Positions 1-6,832 of a DNA stretch of 21,576 nt are shown here, in pieces. This stretch comes from JBHJHK01 sp050330975 (GTDB lineage Bacteria; Pseudomonadota; Gammaproteobacteria; Competibacterales; Competibacteraceae), in the NCBI GenBank assembly GCA_050330975.1, contig JBHJHK010000014.1, positions 1 to 21,576 on the forward strand, in the 5' to 3' direction. Position 1 is the first letter of the stretch. Each line of letters begins with the position of its first letter. Both the position numbers and the translations under genes were made by a program. The notes beneath the pieces were generated by a model. It did no database searches. It worked only from the letters and a program-made list of their open reading frames with translations, and had not been told where the DNA came from.

Positions 1-1407
1 GGGCTGGGGGCGGTCGATGCGGGGGGCGGTGTACTGGCCCTGGCGCACCGCGGCGGCGAACAGCCGCAGTTGGCCGGTGGTGCGGGCCAATTCGCCTTTG
101 GCCCGGGCGGCGGGCAACCCGGTCTCGGCGGGGATCCGCTCCGCCAAGGCGCCCGCCAAGGCGTCGAGCTCGGCGGCGATGGCCTCCAACAACGCCGCCC
201 GGGCGTTGAGGGGGGTGGCCCGGTAGGGGGCAAAGGCCTCGGCGGCCAATTCACAGGCCAGATTCACCTCCTCCACCGTGGCCTCGGCGAAGGCGGGATC
301 TAGGGATTCGCCGCTGGCGGCGTCGGTGGCGGTGAAGCGCTCGTCGCCGACGGCGCTCAGCTCCTGGCCGATGAGTTGCTGGGTGATGATCTCCACGGCG
401 GATTCCTTCGGTTCAGCGCTGGCCAGGGAGTGGATGGCCCAGGGGGCCCCTTGGGGACCATCGGCCACCACGGCCAAGGGGTTGCGTAGGGCCGGGCCCA
501 ACACCGGGAGGTGGATTTCAAACACGTCCCCGGCCCGGGTCTGGATCTGGTCGGCAAAGCTCAAGGTGGCGGTGCCAAAAAAATGGACGTGGACATCGCC
601 GGGGCGGCGAAACCCCGAATACTTAAAATGATGGTGCTCCAAATTGGCCAGGCTGTGGGACATATTGGCCTCGCCGGTCAAAAACGGCTTTTCCCACAAC
701 AGCGTCTGCCCTCGCCAGATGCGGCTGGTGCCCTCCAGGTGGGGGGGCAAGGGGCCGGTGTACAGGGCCGGGCCGTAGCTACAGGGCCTGAGCTTGGAGT
801 GGGCCAACCACAGGTAGTTTTGCCGTTCGGTGACGTGGTCGGAGAACTCGTTGCCCACGGCGAAGCCCAGGCGATAGGGCTGGCCATCGGGGCCGATGAC
901 ATAGAGCCCCACCAGTTCCGGTTCCTCGCCGGCATCTTCGGCAAAGGCGGGGCTTGGCAAAGGCGACCCGGGGGCCACCACGGCGAGGCCGTCCCCCTTG
1001 TAAAACCACTCCGGCTGGACCCCCACCTGGCCCCGACCGGGCTTGCCCTTTGCAAGCCCCAGGCGAAACATCTTCATGGAGTCGGTGAGGGGCGTGGTGG
1101 CATCGGCGCTGTGCATGGCATCCCGGGTGTCGGCACTGCCCAAATGGGTGAGGCCGGTGCCCGACACGAGACAGTGGGCCGGGTCGGGGTGGGTCAAGGG
1201 CGGCAGTAGCTGCGCCTCCACCGCCGCGAAGGGCAAGGGCGACCCATAGCCCCGGGCGTCGGCCTCCGCCACCAGGTCTCGACCGTGGGCCATGGCGGCT
1301 TGAGCCAGGGCGTAGGTCCCCCCTGCCATGGCCACCGGGTGGACCTGGTCGTCCACCAGGCGGGCCACGGCAACGGCGCCGTCAAGGTACTGGACAAAGT
1401 GGGCCAC
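1..1407 (-). CDS. AraD1/XylX-type 2-keto-3-deoxy-sugar-acid dehydratase fused to alpha-ketoglutarate-semialdehyde dehydrogenase (3' end beyond window)
   Basis: The first 469 residues are in the window and the C-terminus runs off the left edge. Residues 1-330 are a complete fumarylacetoacetate-hydrolase-superfamily domain of the AraD1/GguC/XylX type. Landmarks are GRGQVGVQPEWFYKG (125-138), the acidic metal-site segment GEEPE (160-164), GNEFSDHVTERQNYL (185-199), GEANMSHSLANLEHHHFKY (245-263) and GDVHVHFFGTATLSFAD (270-286). From about residue 338 the same frame continues as a typical N-terminus of class III alpha-ketoglutarate-semialdehyde dehydrogenase (FTATDAASGESLDPAF, then AETGLPAARAKGELARTTGQ). 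Reading every codon from 1407 to 1 in this frame shows no stop. Related FAH enzymes dehydrate 2-keto-3-deoxypentonates to the semialdehyde, which the ALDH oxidises to 2-oxoglutarate, so the fusion would join consecutive steps. The start is GTG at 1407, 7 nt after the preceding gene's stop, with no clear Shine-Dalgarno. The substrate stereochemistry is unknown. The rest of the ALDH, including its catalytic Cys, is not visible. Confidence 0.85.
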   Translation of the reverse strand, partial: MAHFVQYLDGAVAVARLVDDQVHPVAMAGGTYALAQAAMAHGRDLVAEADARGYGSPLPFAAVEAQLLPPLTHPDPAHCLVSGTGLTHLGSADTRDAMHSADATTPLTDSMKMFRLGLAKGKPGRGQVGVQPEWFYKGDGLAVVAPGSPLPSPAFAEDAGEEPELVGLYVIGPDGQPYRLGFAVGNEFSDHVTERQNYLWLAHSKLRPCSYGPALYTGPLPPHLEGTSRIWRGQTLLWEKPFLTGEANMSHSLANLEHHHFKYSGFRRPGDVHVHFFGTATLSFADQIQTRAGDVFEIHLPVLGPALRNPLAVVADGPQGAPWAIHSLASAEPKESAVEIITQQLIGQELSAVGDERFTATDAASGESLDPAFAEATVEEVNLACELAAEAFAPYRATPLNARAALLEAIAAELDALAGALAERIPAETGLPAARAKGELARTTGQLRLFAAAVRQGQYTAPRIDRPQP

Positions 1408-1414
1408 GGCGGCG

Positions 1415-2587
1415 CTATTCGATGACCCGAAAATCGGCGGCGTGCTTGTCGCTCAAGGTGAGCCCCAAGCCCGGTACGTCGTCGGCCAGGTCGATGTGGC
1501 CCTGAACGGGTAGGGGCTCCCCCTCGAACAGGTAGTAGAACAGCTCGTTGCCCACCTCCACCTCGTGGACCGGAAAGAACTCCGCCAAGGGGCTATTGAG
1601 GCTGGCCATGGTGAGGTGGTAGTTGTGCATCTGCCCGGCGTGGGGAATCACCGGGATGGCGTAGGCCTCGGCCAGGGCGTTGATCTTGTGGGCGGCGGTG
1701 ATCCCCCCCACCCGGTTGGTGTCGTACTGGATCACGTCCACCGCCTCGGCATCCAGCAATTGCTTAAAGCCGTAGAGGGTGAACTCGTGCTCGCCGCCGG
1801 AGATGGGCATATAGCCCATGGAGCGCAGCTCGGCGTAACCTTGAATGTCGTCGGCGATCACCGGCTCTTCCAGCCAGCGGGGGTTGAACTCCGCCAACAG
1901 GGGCAGCATCCGCTTGGCGTAGTCCAAACTCCAGCCCATGTAGCACTCCAGCATCAAATCCACGTCGTCGCCGATGACCTCCCGGATGGCCGCCACCCGA
2001 TCGACGTTGGCCCGCATCCCCTTGGGGCCATCCTTGGGGCCGTGGCCAAAGCGCATTTTCATGGCGCTAAACCCCTGGTCGAGGTAACCCTGGGCCTCGG
2101 CCTGCATGGCGTCGACGTCCCGACAATAGAGCTTGGAGGCGTAGACCGGGATGCGCCCTTTGGTGCGGCCCCCTAAGAGCTTGAACACCGGGCGCCCCGT
2201 GGCCTTGCCCATGAGATCCCACAGGGCGATATCCACGGCGCTGATGGCCGCCATGCCGATGCCCTTGCGGCCCCAGGCCAGGGTGGAGCGGTACATCCTG
2301 GCCCACAGGTACTCATAGTCAAAGGGGTCACAGCCCACCACCAGGGGGGCCAAGTAATGGTCGACGATCTGCTTGGCCACCCGGGGGGCCAAGGCCACGT
2401 TGCCCAGGCCCACGGAGCCGTCGTCGGCAGTGACCTCCACCACGGTCCAGCCGTGGAAGCGAAAGCTGCCCATGGCGTCTCCCCGGTCGTAGAGGAGATC
2501 CATGGCGTTGGTGCAGAAATTCGCCTGGGGGGGAACGATCTTGCCCTGCCACTCAAAGACCCGGGCGCGGACGCTGGTGATTTTCAC
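1415..2587 (-). CDS. Enolase-superfamily sugar-acid dehydratase (L-rhamnonate-dehydratase-like)
   Basis: This 390-residue mandelate racemase/muconate lactonizing enzyme family protein is closest in layout to the rhamnonate dehydratase group. Residues 1-135 form the capping domain and the remainder is the TIM barrel. Expected metal ligands are E214 (in LMLECYMGW), E240 (RWLEEP) and E266 (SGGEHEF). H316 in IPHAGQMHNYH is the likely general acid/base, and K177 lies in SAMKMRFGHG. The first ligand is Glu where Asp is common. The predicted reaction is dehydration of an aldonic acid to a 2-keto-3-deoxy acid, which would feed the downstream FAH-ALDH fusion. Its GTG start overlaps the PdxA-like gene's TGA, implying translational coupling, with GGAG about 8 nt upstream. 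Because the next enzyme is of the AraD1/XylX type, a pentonate or similar acid is as likely a substrate as L-rhamnonate. Family assignment is firm; substrate is inference. Confidence 0.88.
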   Translation of the reverse strand: MKITSVRARVFEWQGKIVPPQANFCTNAMDLLYDRGDAMGSFRFHGWTVVEVTADDGSVGLGNVALAPRVAKQIVDHYLAPLVVGCDPFDYEYLWARMYRSTLAWGRKGIGMAAISAVDIALWDLMGKATGRPVFKLLGGRTKGRIPVYASKLYCRDVDAMQAEAQGYLDQGFSAMKMRFGHGPKDGPKGMRANVDRVAAIREVIGDDVDLMLECYMGWSLDYAKRMLPLLAEFNPRWLEEPVIADDIQGYAELRSMGYMPISGGEHEFTLYGFKQLLDAEAVDVIQYDTNRVGGITAAHKINALAEAYAIPVIPHAGQMHNYHLTMASLNSPLAEFFPVHEVEVGNELFYYLFEGEPLPVQGHIDLADDVPGLGLTLSDKHAADFRVIE

Positions 2588-3609
2588 AGAGACTCTCCTT
2601 GGGAACGGGCGCGGCGCCGGGCCAAACCCATGCGGCAGGCGATGCGAAAGGCGTTGACCGTGGCGTTGACGCTGGCCCGATTTTGGCCACTGATGTCGTA
2701 GGCCGTGCCGTGGGCCGGGGTGGTGATGGGCACCGGCAACCCCCCCTGGACGGTGACGCCCCGGTCGAAGCCCAACAGCTTCATGGCGATTTGGCCCTGG
2801 TCGTGGTACATGGTCACCACGGCGTCTAGCTCGCCGTCTTTGGCCTTGAGGAACACGGTATCCGCCGGCCACGGCCCGGTGACGGGGAAGCCCAAGCCCT
2901 GGAGCTGGGCCACCGCCGGGGCGATGATGTCGATTTCTTCGCGGCCGAAATTGCCCCCGTCCCCGGCGTGGGGGTTGAGGCCCGCCACCGCCACCCGCGG
3001 CTCGGCCACCCCCGCCTGGACCAGGGTGCGGTAGACGAGTTTGGCGGCCTCGACGATCCGCCCTTGGTCGATGAGGGGTGCCACCTCCTTGAGGGCCACG
3101 TGGGAGGTAATCCTGGAGGTCCACAGGTTGTCCAGGACGTTGAGCTCGCAGACGTAGTCCTGGACCGCCAAGCGGTGGGCGAAGTGGTGGAGTTCGTCGT
3201 CGAAGGCCAGCCCCCCCTGCTTCATGGCGTGCTTGTTCAAAGGCGCAAAGCACACGGCGTCCACCTGACCCCCGGCGGCGGCGACGACGTCATCCAACAC
3301 CGCCAGCACCGAGCGACCCCCGGCGGCATTGGCTACCCCCCGGGTCACCTCCCCCGGGGACACGGTGTTGAGGGGCAAAAACAACGGCGTGTGATCGGCG
3401 AAATCCAACCCCTCTAGGCGCTGGATCTCCCGGGTATCCACGGCGACCCCGGCGATGTCCTGGCCGTCTTCCCACAGCCAGCGGTCCCCCGCCAACACGA
3501 TGTGGGCCATGGCGCGGATATCGTCTCGGGCCAACAACTTGGCGGTGAGCTCAGGGCCGATGCCGGCGGGATCCCCCAGGGTGAGGGCGACGATGGGTTT
3601 GGCAGTCAT
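2584..3609 (-). CDS. PdxA-like (PdxA2-type) NAD-dependent 4-phospho-hydroxyacid dehydrogenase
   Basis: This 341-residue protein is a member of the 4-hydroxythreonine-4-phosphate dehydrogenase family. It opens with the family hallmark LTLGDPAGIGPE (9-20). Three metal-site histidines are at the expected places: H170 (RITSHVAL), H214 (GLNPHAGDGG) and H269 (VTMYHDQGQ). The C-terminal signature TTPAHGTAYDISGQN (296-310) is also present. The start is ATG 3609 with a GAGG upstream. A role in vitamin B6 synthesis is unlikely, because the gene sits in a catabolic operon and no pdxJ or ksgA neighbour is present. PdxA2 paralogues oxidise 4-phospho-D-erythronate or -threonate made by a DUF1537 kinase, but no such kinase is in the window. 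Other PdxA-like proteins oxidise diols or hydroxyacids without phosphate. It may therefore process an alternative sugar acid imported by the neighbouring TRAP system. Confidence 0.88.
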   Translation of the reverse strand: MTAKPIVALTLGDPAGIGPELTAKLLARDDIRAMAHIVLAGDRWLWEDGQDIAGVAVDTREIQRLEGLDFADHTPLFLPLNTVSPGEVTRGVANAAGGRSVLAVLDDVVAAAGGQVDAVCFAPLNKHAMKQGGLAFDDELHHFAHRLAVQDYVCELNVLDNLWTSRITSHVALKEVAPLIDQGRIVEAAKLVYRTLVQAGVAEPRVAVAGLNPHAGDGGNFGREEIDIIAPAVAQLQGLGFPVTGPWPADTVFLKAKDGELDAVVTMYHDQGQIAMKLLGFDRGVTVQGGLPVPITTPAHGTAYDISGQNRASVNATVNAFRIACRMGLARRRARSQGESL

Positions 3610-3617
3610 GACAGACC

Positions 3618-4901
3618 TCAGGGATAGAACACCTGGACCAGGCCCAGGGGGATGATGGGTACATAGGTCACCAGCAGCAACACCAGCAAAAGCACCCCGA
3701 TCATGGGCAAGTTGGTTTGGGTGGTGCGCCACACGTCGGCCCGGGCGATGGAGCAGGCGGTGGCCAGCACCGAGGCCACCGGCGGGGTTTGCTGGCCGAT
3801 GGCGAGATTTAAGGTGACGATCAAACCAAAGTGAACGGGGTCTACCCCCACCTGGTGGACCAAGGGCAAGACGATGGGCACCACCAGGATGATGGCGGCG
3901 GCGCCGTGGAGGAACATCCCCAGCACCAACAACAACACGTTGAGCAAGCCCAACACCAGGTAGGGGTTTTGGGTCAAGGCCAAAATCTGGGCCGCCAGCT
4001 GCTGGGGTACCTGCATCTCCGTGAGGTACAACCCCAACACCGCCGAGGTGGCCACCAGCAACATCACCACCGCGGTTTGGATCACCGCCTCCACCAGGGC
4101 TCGGTAGAGGTTTTTGAAGCTGAGTTCCCGGTAGATCAAGGCGCCAATCCCCAGGGCGGCCACCACCGCCAGCCCCGCCCCCTCGGTGGCGGTGACAAAG
4201 CCGCCAAAGATCCCGCCGAGGATGATGATGGGCAACACCAAGGCCCAGGCGGCGCCTTTGAAGGCTCGCCACAAGTGTTTGAGGTCGAAGGCCTGCTCCC
4301 GGGGCAAGTCGTATTTGCGGGCGTAGTAGTAGCAAAAGGCCATGAGCAGCCCCCCCCCCAAGAAACCTGGGACGATACCGGCGACAAACAGTTGCACCAC
4401 CGAGGTATCGGCGATGGCCCCGTAGAGGATCATGGGGATGGAGGGGGGAATGATGATGGCCAAGGAGGCCGACGACGAGGTGAGGGCGGCGGCGAAGGTC
4501 TTTTTATAGCCCCGCCGCTCCATGGCCGGAATCAGCACCGTCCCCGTGGCCGCCACATCGGCCACCGCCGACCCCGAGATCTCGGCGAAGAACAGCGACA
4601 CGCCCACATTGACCATGGCCAAGCCCCCCCGAACAAAGCCGATCAAGGCGGTGACAAAGGCGATGAGCCGCTGGGAGAGGCCGGTGGTGTTCATCAACGC
4701 CCCGGCGAAGATAAACAGCGGGATGGCGATGAGGGGAAAGTTGGTGGCCCCGGTGAACAGCTTGAGGGGGACGTTCACCAGGGCGTCCACCCCCTGAGAG
4801 AGGAGGATCCCCGCCACCGCCACCGCCCCCACGGCCACGGCGATGGGGACGTTGAACAACACCAAAGCGAACAGGGCGATCACCACCGACAACAGGATCA
4901 T
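3618..4901 (-). CDS. dctM: TRAP transporter large permease subunit (DctM family)
   Basis: This 427-residue, highly hydrophobic inner-membrane protein has about a dozen membrane segments, the size and pattern of DctM/SiaM-type subunits. Family features include PLFIFAGALMNTTGLSQRL (about 62-80), the segment FFAEISGSAVADVAATG, then IIIPPSIPMILYGAIA and VTATEGAGLAVVAALGIG. It catalyses sodium-driven import of the carboxylate delivered by the binding protein encoded upstream. The ATG start overlaps the small-subunit stop by 4 nt (ATGA), and its stop lies 8 nt before the PdxA-like gene. A run of ten Gs on the coding strand (around 4350-4359) encodes three consecutive glycines in FLGGGLLMAF. It is a homopolymer that could slip or be misread. 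Confidence 0.95.
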   Translation of the reverse strand: MILLSVVIALFALVLFNVPIAVAVGAVAVAGILLSQGVDALVNVPLKLFTGATNFPLIAIPLFIFAGALMNTTGLSQRLIAFVTALIGFVRGGLAMVNVGVSLFFAEISGSAVADVAATGTVLIPAMERRGYKKTFAAALTSSSASLAIIIPPSIPMILYGAIADTSVVQLFVAGIVPGFLGGGLLMAFCYYYARKYDLPREQAFDLKHLWRAFKGAAWALVLPIIILGGIFGGFVTATEGAGLAVVAALGIGALIYRELSFKNLYRALVEAVIQTAVVMLLVATSAVLGLYLTEMQVPQQLAAQILALTQNPYLVLGLLNVLLLVLGMFLHGAAAIILVVPIVLPLVHQVGVDPVHFGLIVTLNLAIGQQTPPVASVLATACSIARADVWRTTQTNLPMIGVLLLVLLLVTYVPIIPLGLVQVFYP

Positions 4902-5485
4902 CGCAGCGTCTCCTCCCGGGGGGTCAGCTCCCGGCGGGCGTGGTCGATGGCATCGTGAATGACCTCGGTTTCGGGGTCGACGCCGGCGGTGATCCGCCCC
5001 CAGGCCTCCGGCAAGCTCAAGACCTCGGCGGCGATAAACAGCGCAGCGCCCACGGGAATGGCCGATTGGACCACGTCCATGGTGATGGGCAGGCTCACCA
5101 TGGTGTCCCAGGCGAGGATGGGCAGTACCTTCGTCCCGGTCCAGGCCACCACCAGGAAAAAGCCCACCACCACCAGCTCGGCGGCGACAAAGGCCACCTT
5201 GCGCCACAGGGCCGGCAAGGCCAACACCAACCCGGCAAAGCCCATGTGGTGGCGCTTGAGGGCGGCGAGGGCGGCGCCGTAAAAGGTGAGCCAGGCCAAC
5301 AACACCGAGGCCAACTCGTCGTACCAGGCCAGGGATTGGCCAAGCGTCCGGGCGGCGACGCCGCCGACGATGACGGCGGTGAGGGTCAACAACAAAGCGA
5401 TGCCGGCCGCCTCCAACAGACGCTCTAAGGTCCAGTGGAGGGTGGCCACCAGACGGCGGCCGGCAAAGGGGGAGGAGGGTGCCAC
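4898..5485 (-). CDS. dctQ: TRAP transporter small permease subunit (DctQ family)
   Basis: The protein has 195 residues with four predicted membrane segments (about 24-45, 58-76, 96-116 and 137-158), typical for DctQ-type subunits. The motif YDELASVLLAWLTFYGAALA (55-74) is the family's most conserved stretch (WxxExxxxxxxWxxxxGAxxA in related proteins), followed by KRHHMGF. The C-terminal tail of about 40 residues is charged and cytoplasmic. It pairs with the large subunit in the membrane, and its position between the binding-protein and large-subunit genes is standard. The start chosen is GTG at 5485, 23 nt after the binding-protein stop. The ribosome-binding site is weak, which suggests coupling to upstream translation. 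Confidence 0.92.
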   Translation of the reverse strand: MAPSSPFAGRRLVATLHWTLERLLEAAGIALLLTLTAVIVGGVAARTLGQSLAWYDELASVLLAWLTFYGAALAALKRHHMGFAGLVLALPALWRKVAFVAAELVVVGFFLVVAWTGTKVLPILAWDTMVSLPITMDVVQSAIPVGAALFIAAEVLSLPEAWGRITAGVDPETEVIHDAIDHARRELTPREETLR

Positions 5486-5508
5486 AGAGGGACTTGGAGA
5501 ACGGGCGA

Positions 5509-6477
5509 TCAGTCGGTGGCCAGCTCTAGAGCGCGGTCGATGTAGGCCTGGCCATTGTCCACTTGCTCGGCGTAGGCCTTGTAGACCGGGGCGCTGGCGT
5601 CCACAAAGGCCTGGCGCTCGGCGCGGGTGACGGTCATCCCCCCCTGTTGGAGCTTGTCCACCAACTCGGCGTCGGCCTCGGCACCCCGGGCCAAGGCCCA
5701 GTCCTGGAGCTCGGCAGCCACCTCTTCGATGGCGGTGCGCAACTCAGGGGGGAGCTGTTGCCAGCGCCCGGCCCCGGCGGTGAGCCAGATGGGGGAGTAG
5801 ACGTGGTTGGTGAGGGAAAGATAAGTCTGGACTTCGTTGAATTTGGCCCCGTAGATATTGGTCATGGGGTTTTCCTGGCCGTCGATGACCCCGGTTTGCA
5901 GGGCCACAAACACCTCGGAAAAGGCCATGGGGGTGGGGTTGGCGCCCCAGGTGCGAAACATCATCACCCGCCAATCGCTCTGGGGGGTGCGCAGCTTGAT
6001 GCCCTCTAGGTCTTTGGGGGTGACGATGGGCCGGGCGCTGTTGGTGATCTGCCGAAAGCCATTTTCCCAGGTGGAGACGATGTGCAGCCCCCGGGCCTCG
6101 GCGGCGGCGGCGAGCTCCCCCTTGACGATCTCGGCGTCGATGCGCTTGAGATGCTCCCGGTCGGCCACCAAAAACGGCAGGTCAAACAGGGCGAATTCGT
6201 CCACCAAAGACGACATGATGGACGATACCAACGCCAGATCCACGGTACCCAACCGGAGCTTTTGCACCAGCTCCCGCTCGTCGCCGATTTGGCCACTCAG
6301 GTAGAGTTCGACGTTGTAGTCGTCCCCCAAGCGCTGTTGCAGCCGGTCGGTGAACTCCTGGGCCGTGCGCCCCTGGAGACTTTGGGGGGTACCGCCAATG
6401 CCAAAGGTGAGGGTTTCCGCGGCGAAGGCGCAAAGGGTGATCAACCACAGGCAACAGGCCAGTAGCAGTCTGGTCAC
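5509..6477 (-). CDS. dctP: TRAP transporter periplasmic solute-binding protein (DctP family)
   Basis: This 322-residue protein has a signal peptide (hydrophobic core LLLACCLWLITLCAFA, likely cleavage after AFAA near residue 20). DctP features are SGQIGDERELVQKLRLGTVDLAL (61-83), GFRQITNSARPI (140-151), GIKLRTPQ (159-166) with the carboxylate-binding Arg at 163, and ALQTGVIDGQENP (192-204). It should bind an organic or sugar acid in the periplasm and hand it to the DctQM pair. The sequence does not resemble the ectoine-binding TeaA/UehA proteins at the ligand segments I can recall. The downstream dehydratase genes point to an aldonic or uronic acid. It is the first gene of the operon; the GTG start at 6477 has AGGAG about 8 nt upstream. 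Confidence 0.93.
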   Translation of the reverse strand: MTRLLLACCLWLITLCAFAAETLTFGIGGTPQSLQGRTAQEFTDRLQQRLGDDYNVELYLSGQIGDERELVQKLRLGTVDLALVSSIMSSLVDEFALFDLPFLVADREHLKRIDAEIVKGELAAAAEARGLHIVSTWENGFRQITNSARPIVTPKDLEGIKLRTPQSDWRVMMFRTWGANPTPMAFSEVFVALQTGVIDGQENPMTNIYGAKFNEVQTYLSLTNHVYSPIWLTAGAGRWQQLPPELRTAIEEVAAELQDWALARGAEADAELVDKLQQGGMTVTRAERQAFVDASAPVYKAYAEQVDNGQAYIDRALELATD

Positions 6478-6580
6478 AGAGCAATCTCCTGTCTTTGATG
6501 GTGGCTGGCAAGGCCCAGCTCGGGGTAAAACTCTCTTTATTGTGATCCATCATGGCACGTGGACATCCAACGTCAAGTCG

Positions 6581-6606
6581 CGCTGCGGCAGCCCGCTGTG
6601 GCAGCC
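6581..6606. repeat. Tandem 13-bp palindromic repeat, candidate operator of the TRAP operon
   Basis: Two adjacent 13-bp units, CGCTGCGGCAGCC and CGCTGTGGCAGCC, differ at one position. Each contains the dyad GCTGC-G-GCAGC (perfect in the first copy, one mismatch in the second). They lie about 105-130 bp upstream of the GTG start of the TRAP binding-protein gene, in an otherwise non-coding gap. Adjacent identical dyads suit cooperative repressor binding. No regulator gene is in the window to pair with it, so the operator role is inference. Confidence 0.35.
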
Positions 6607-6668
6607 CAGCCTCGACGCCCAGCCCCCAAAACCGACCATCGTTTGCCCACAAGCGGAGTGCTCTCCCC

Positions 6669-6818
6669 ATGAGTCTGGAGACTATCAGTTATTTCCCGTT
6701 GTATATCTTCGCCATTTCTCTGGCGTTTTTTCCTTTGTCAAAAATCAAACAAGTCAAAAAACTACATAAAAAGCTCGATCAGTACCTGGACAACCCATTC
6801 AAGTTCCCCGGGAAGTAG
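6669..6818 (+). CDS. Possible small single-span membrane peptide (49 aa)
   Basis: A short reading frame starts at ATG 6669 with GGAG about 10 nt upstream and ends at TAG 6818. It has a hydrophobic stretch, ISYFPLYIFAISLAFFPL (about 6-23), followed by a basic helix-like segment KIKQVKKLHKKLDQYL (25-40) and DNPFKFPGK. This is the arrangement of a membrane-anchored small protein with a cytosolic tail. It is markedly less GC-rich than its neighbours and converges on doeB, whose stop is 14 nt away. I do not recognise a family. It may instead be chance coding within the intergenic region, since it is short and no homologue can be checked here. Confidence 0.4.
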   Translation: MSLETISYFPLYIFAISLAFFPLSKIKQVKKLHKKLDQYLDNPFKFPGK

Positions 6819-6832
6819 AGGCCGACTTTGGC

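Larger units (their letters stand above)
6478..6832. other. 355-bp intergenic region upstream of the TRAP operon
   Basis: This gap separates the start of the TRAP operon from the 3' end of doeB. It holds the tandem 13-bp dyad (6581-6606) and the possible small membrane-peptide frame (6669-6818). The TRAP promoter must lie here. A TTGACG sequence on the minus strand (6576-6571) could be a -35 element, but no convincing -10 sits at the right distance, so no promoter is called. The right half (6680-6790) is distinctly AT-rich compared with flanking DNA. Confidence 0.6.

Noticed and set aside
2588..3253. Apparent 5' extension of the enolase-superfamily dehydratase (612-residue frame)
   Set aside because: The extension is an off-frame reading of the PdxA-like gene; the real protein starts at the GTG at 2587, which has a Shine-Dalgarno and the right family length.
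2584..3609. Vitamin B6 biosynthetic pdxA
   Set aside because: The location inside a TRAP/dehydratase operon, overlapping the dehydratase gene, argues for a catabolic PdxA paralogue.
3831..4958. 375-residue plus-strand frame rich in His and Gln
   Set aside because: It is antisense to the TRAP large-subunit gene; such His/Gln/Gly-rich frames are typical complements of Leu/Val-rich membrane-protein genes.
5509..6477. TRAP binding protein as an ectoine binder, because doeBA is adjacent
   Set aside because: Its sequence lacks recognisable TeaA/UehA ligand segments, and it heads an operon of sugar-acid enzymes separated from doeBA by 355 bp.
6548..6576. Sigma-70 promoter for the TRAP operon (TTGACG as -35)
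   Set aside because: No acceptable -10 hexamer occurs 16-18 nt downstream on the minus strand.
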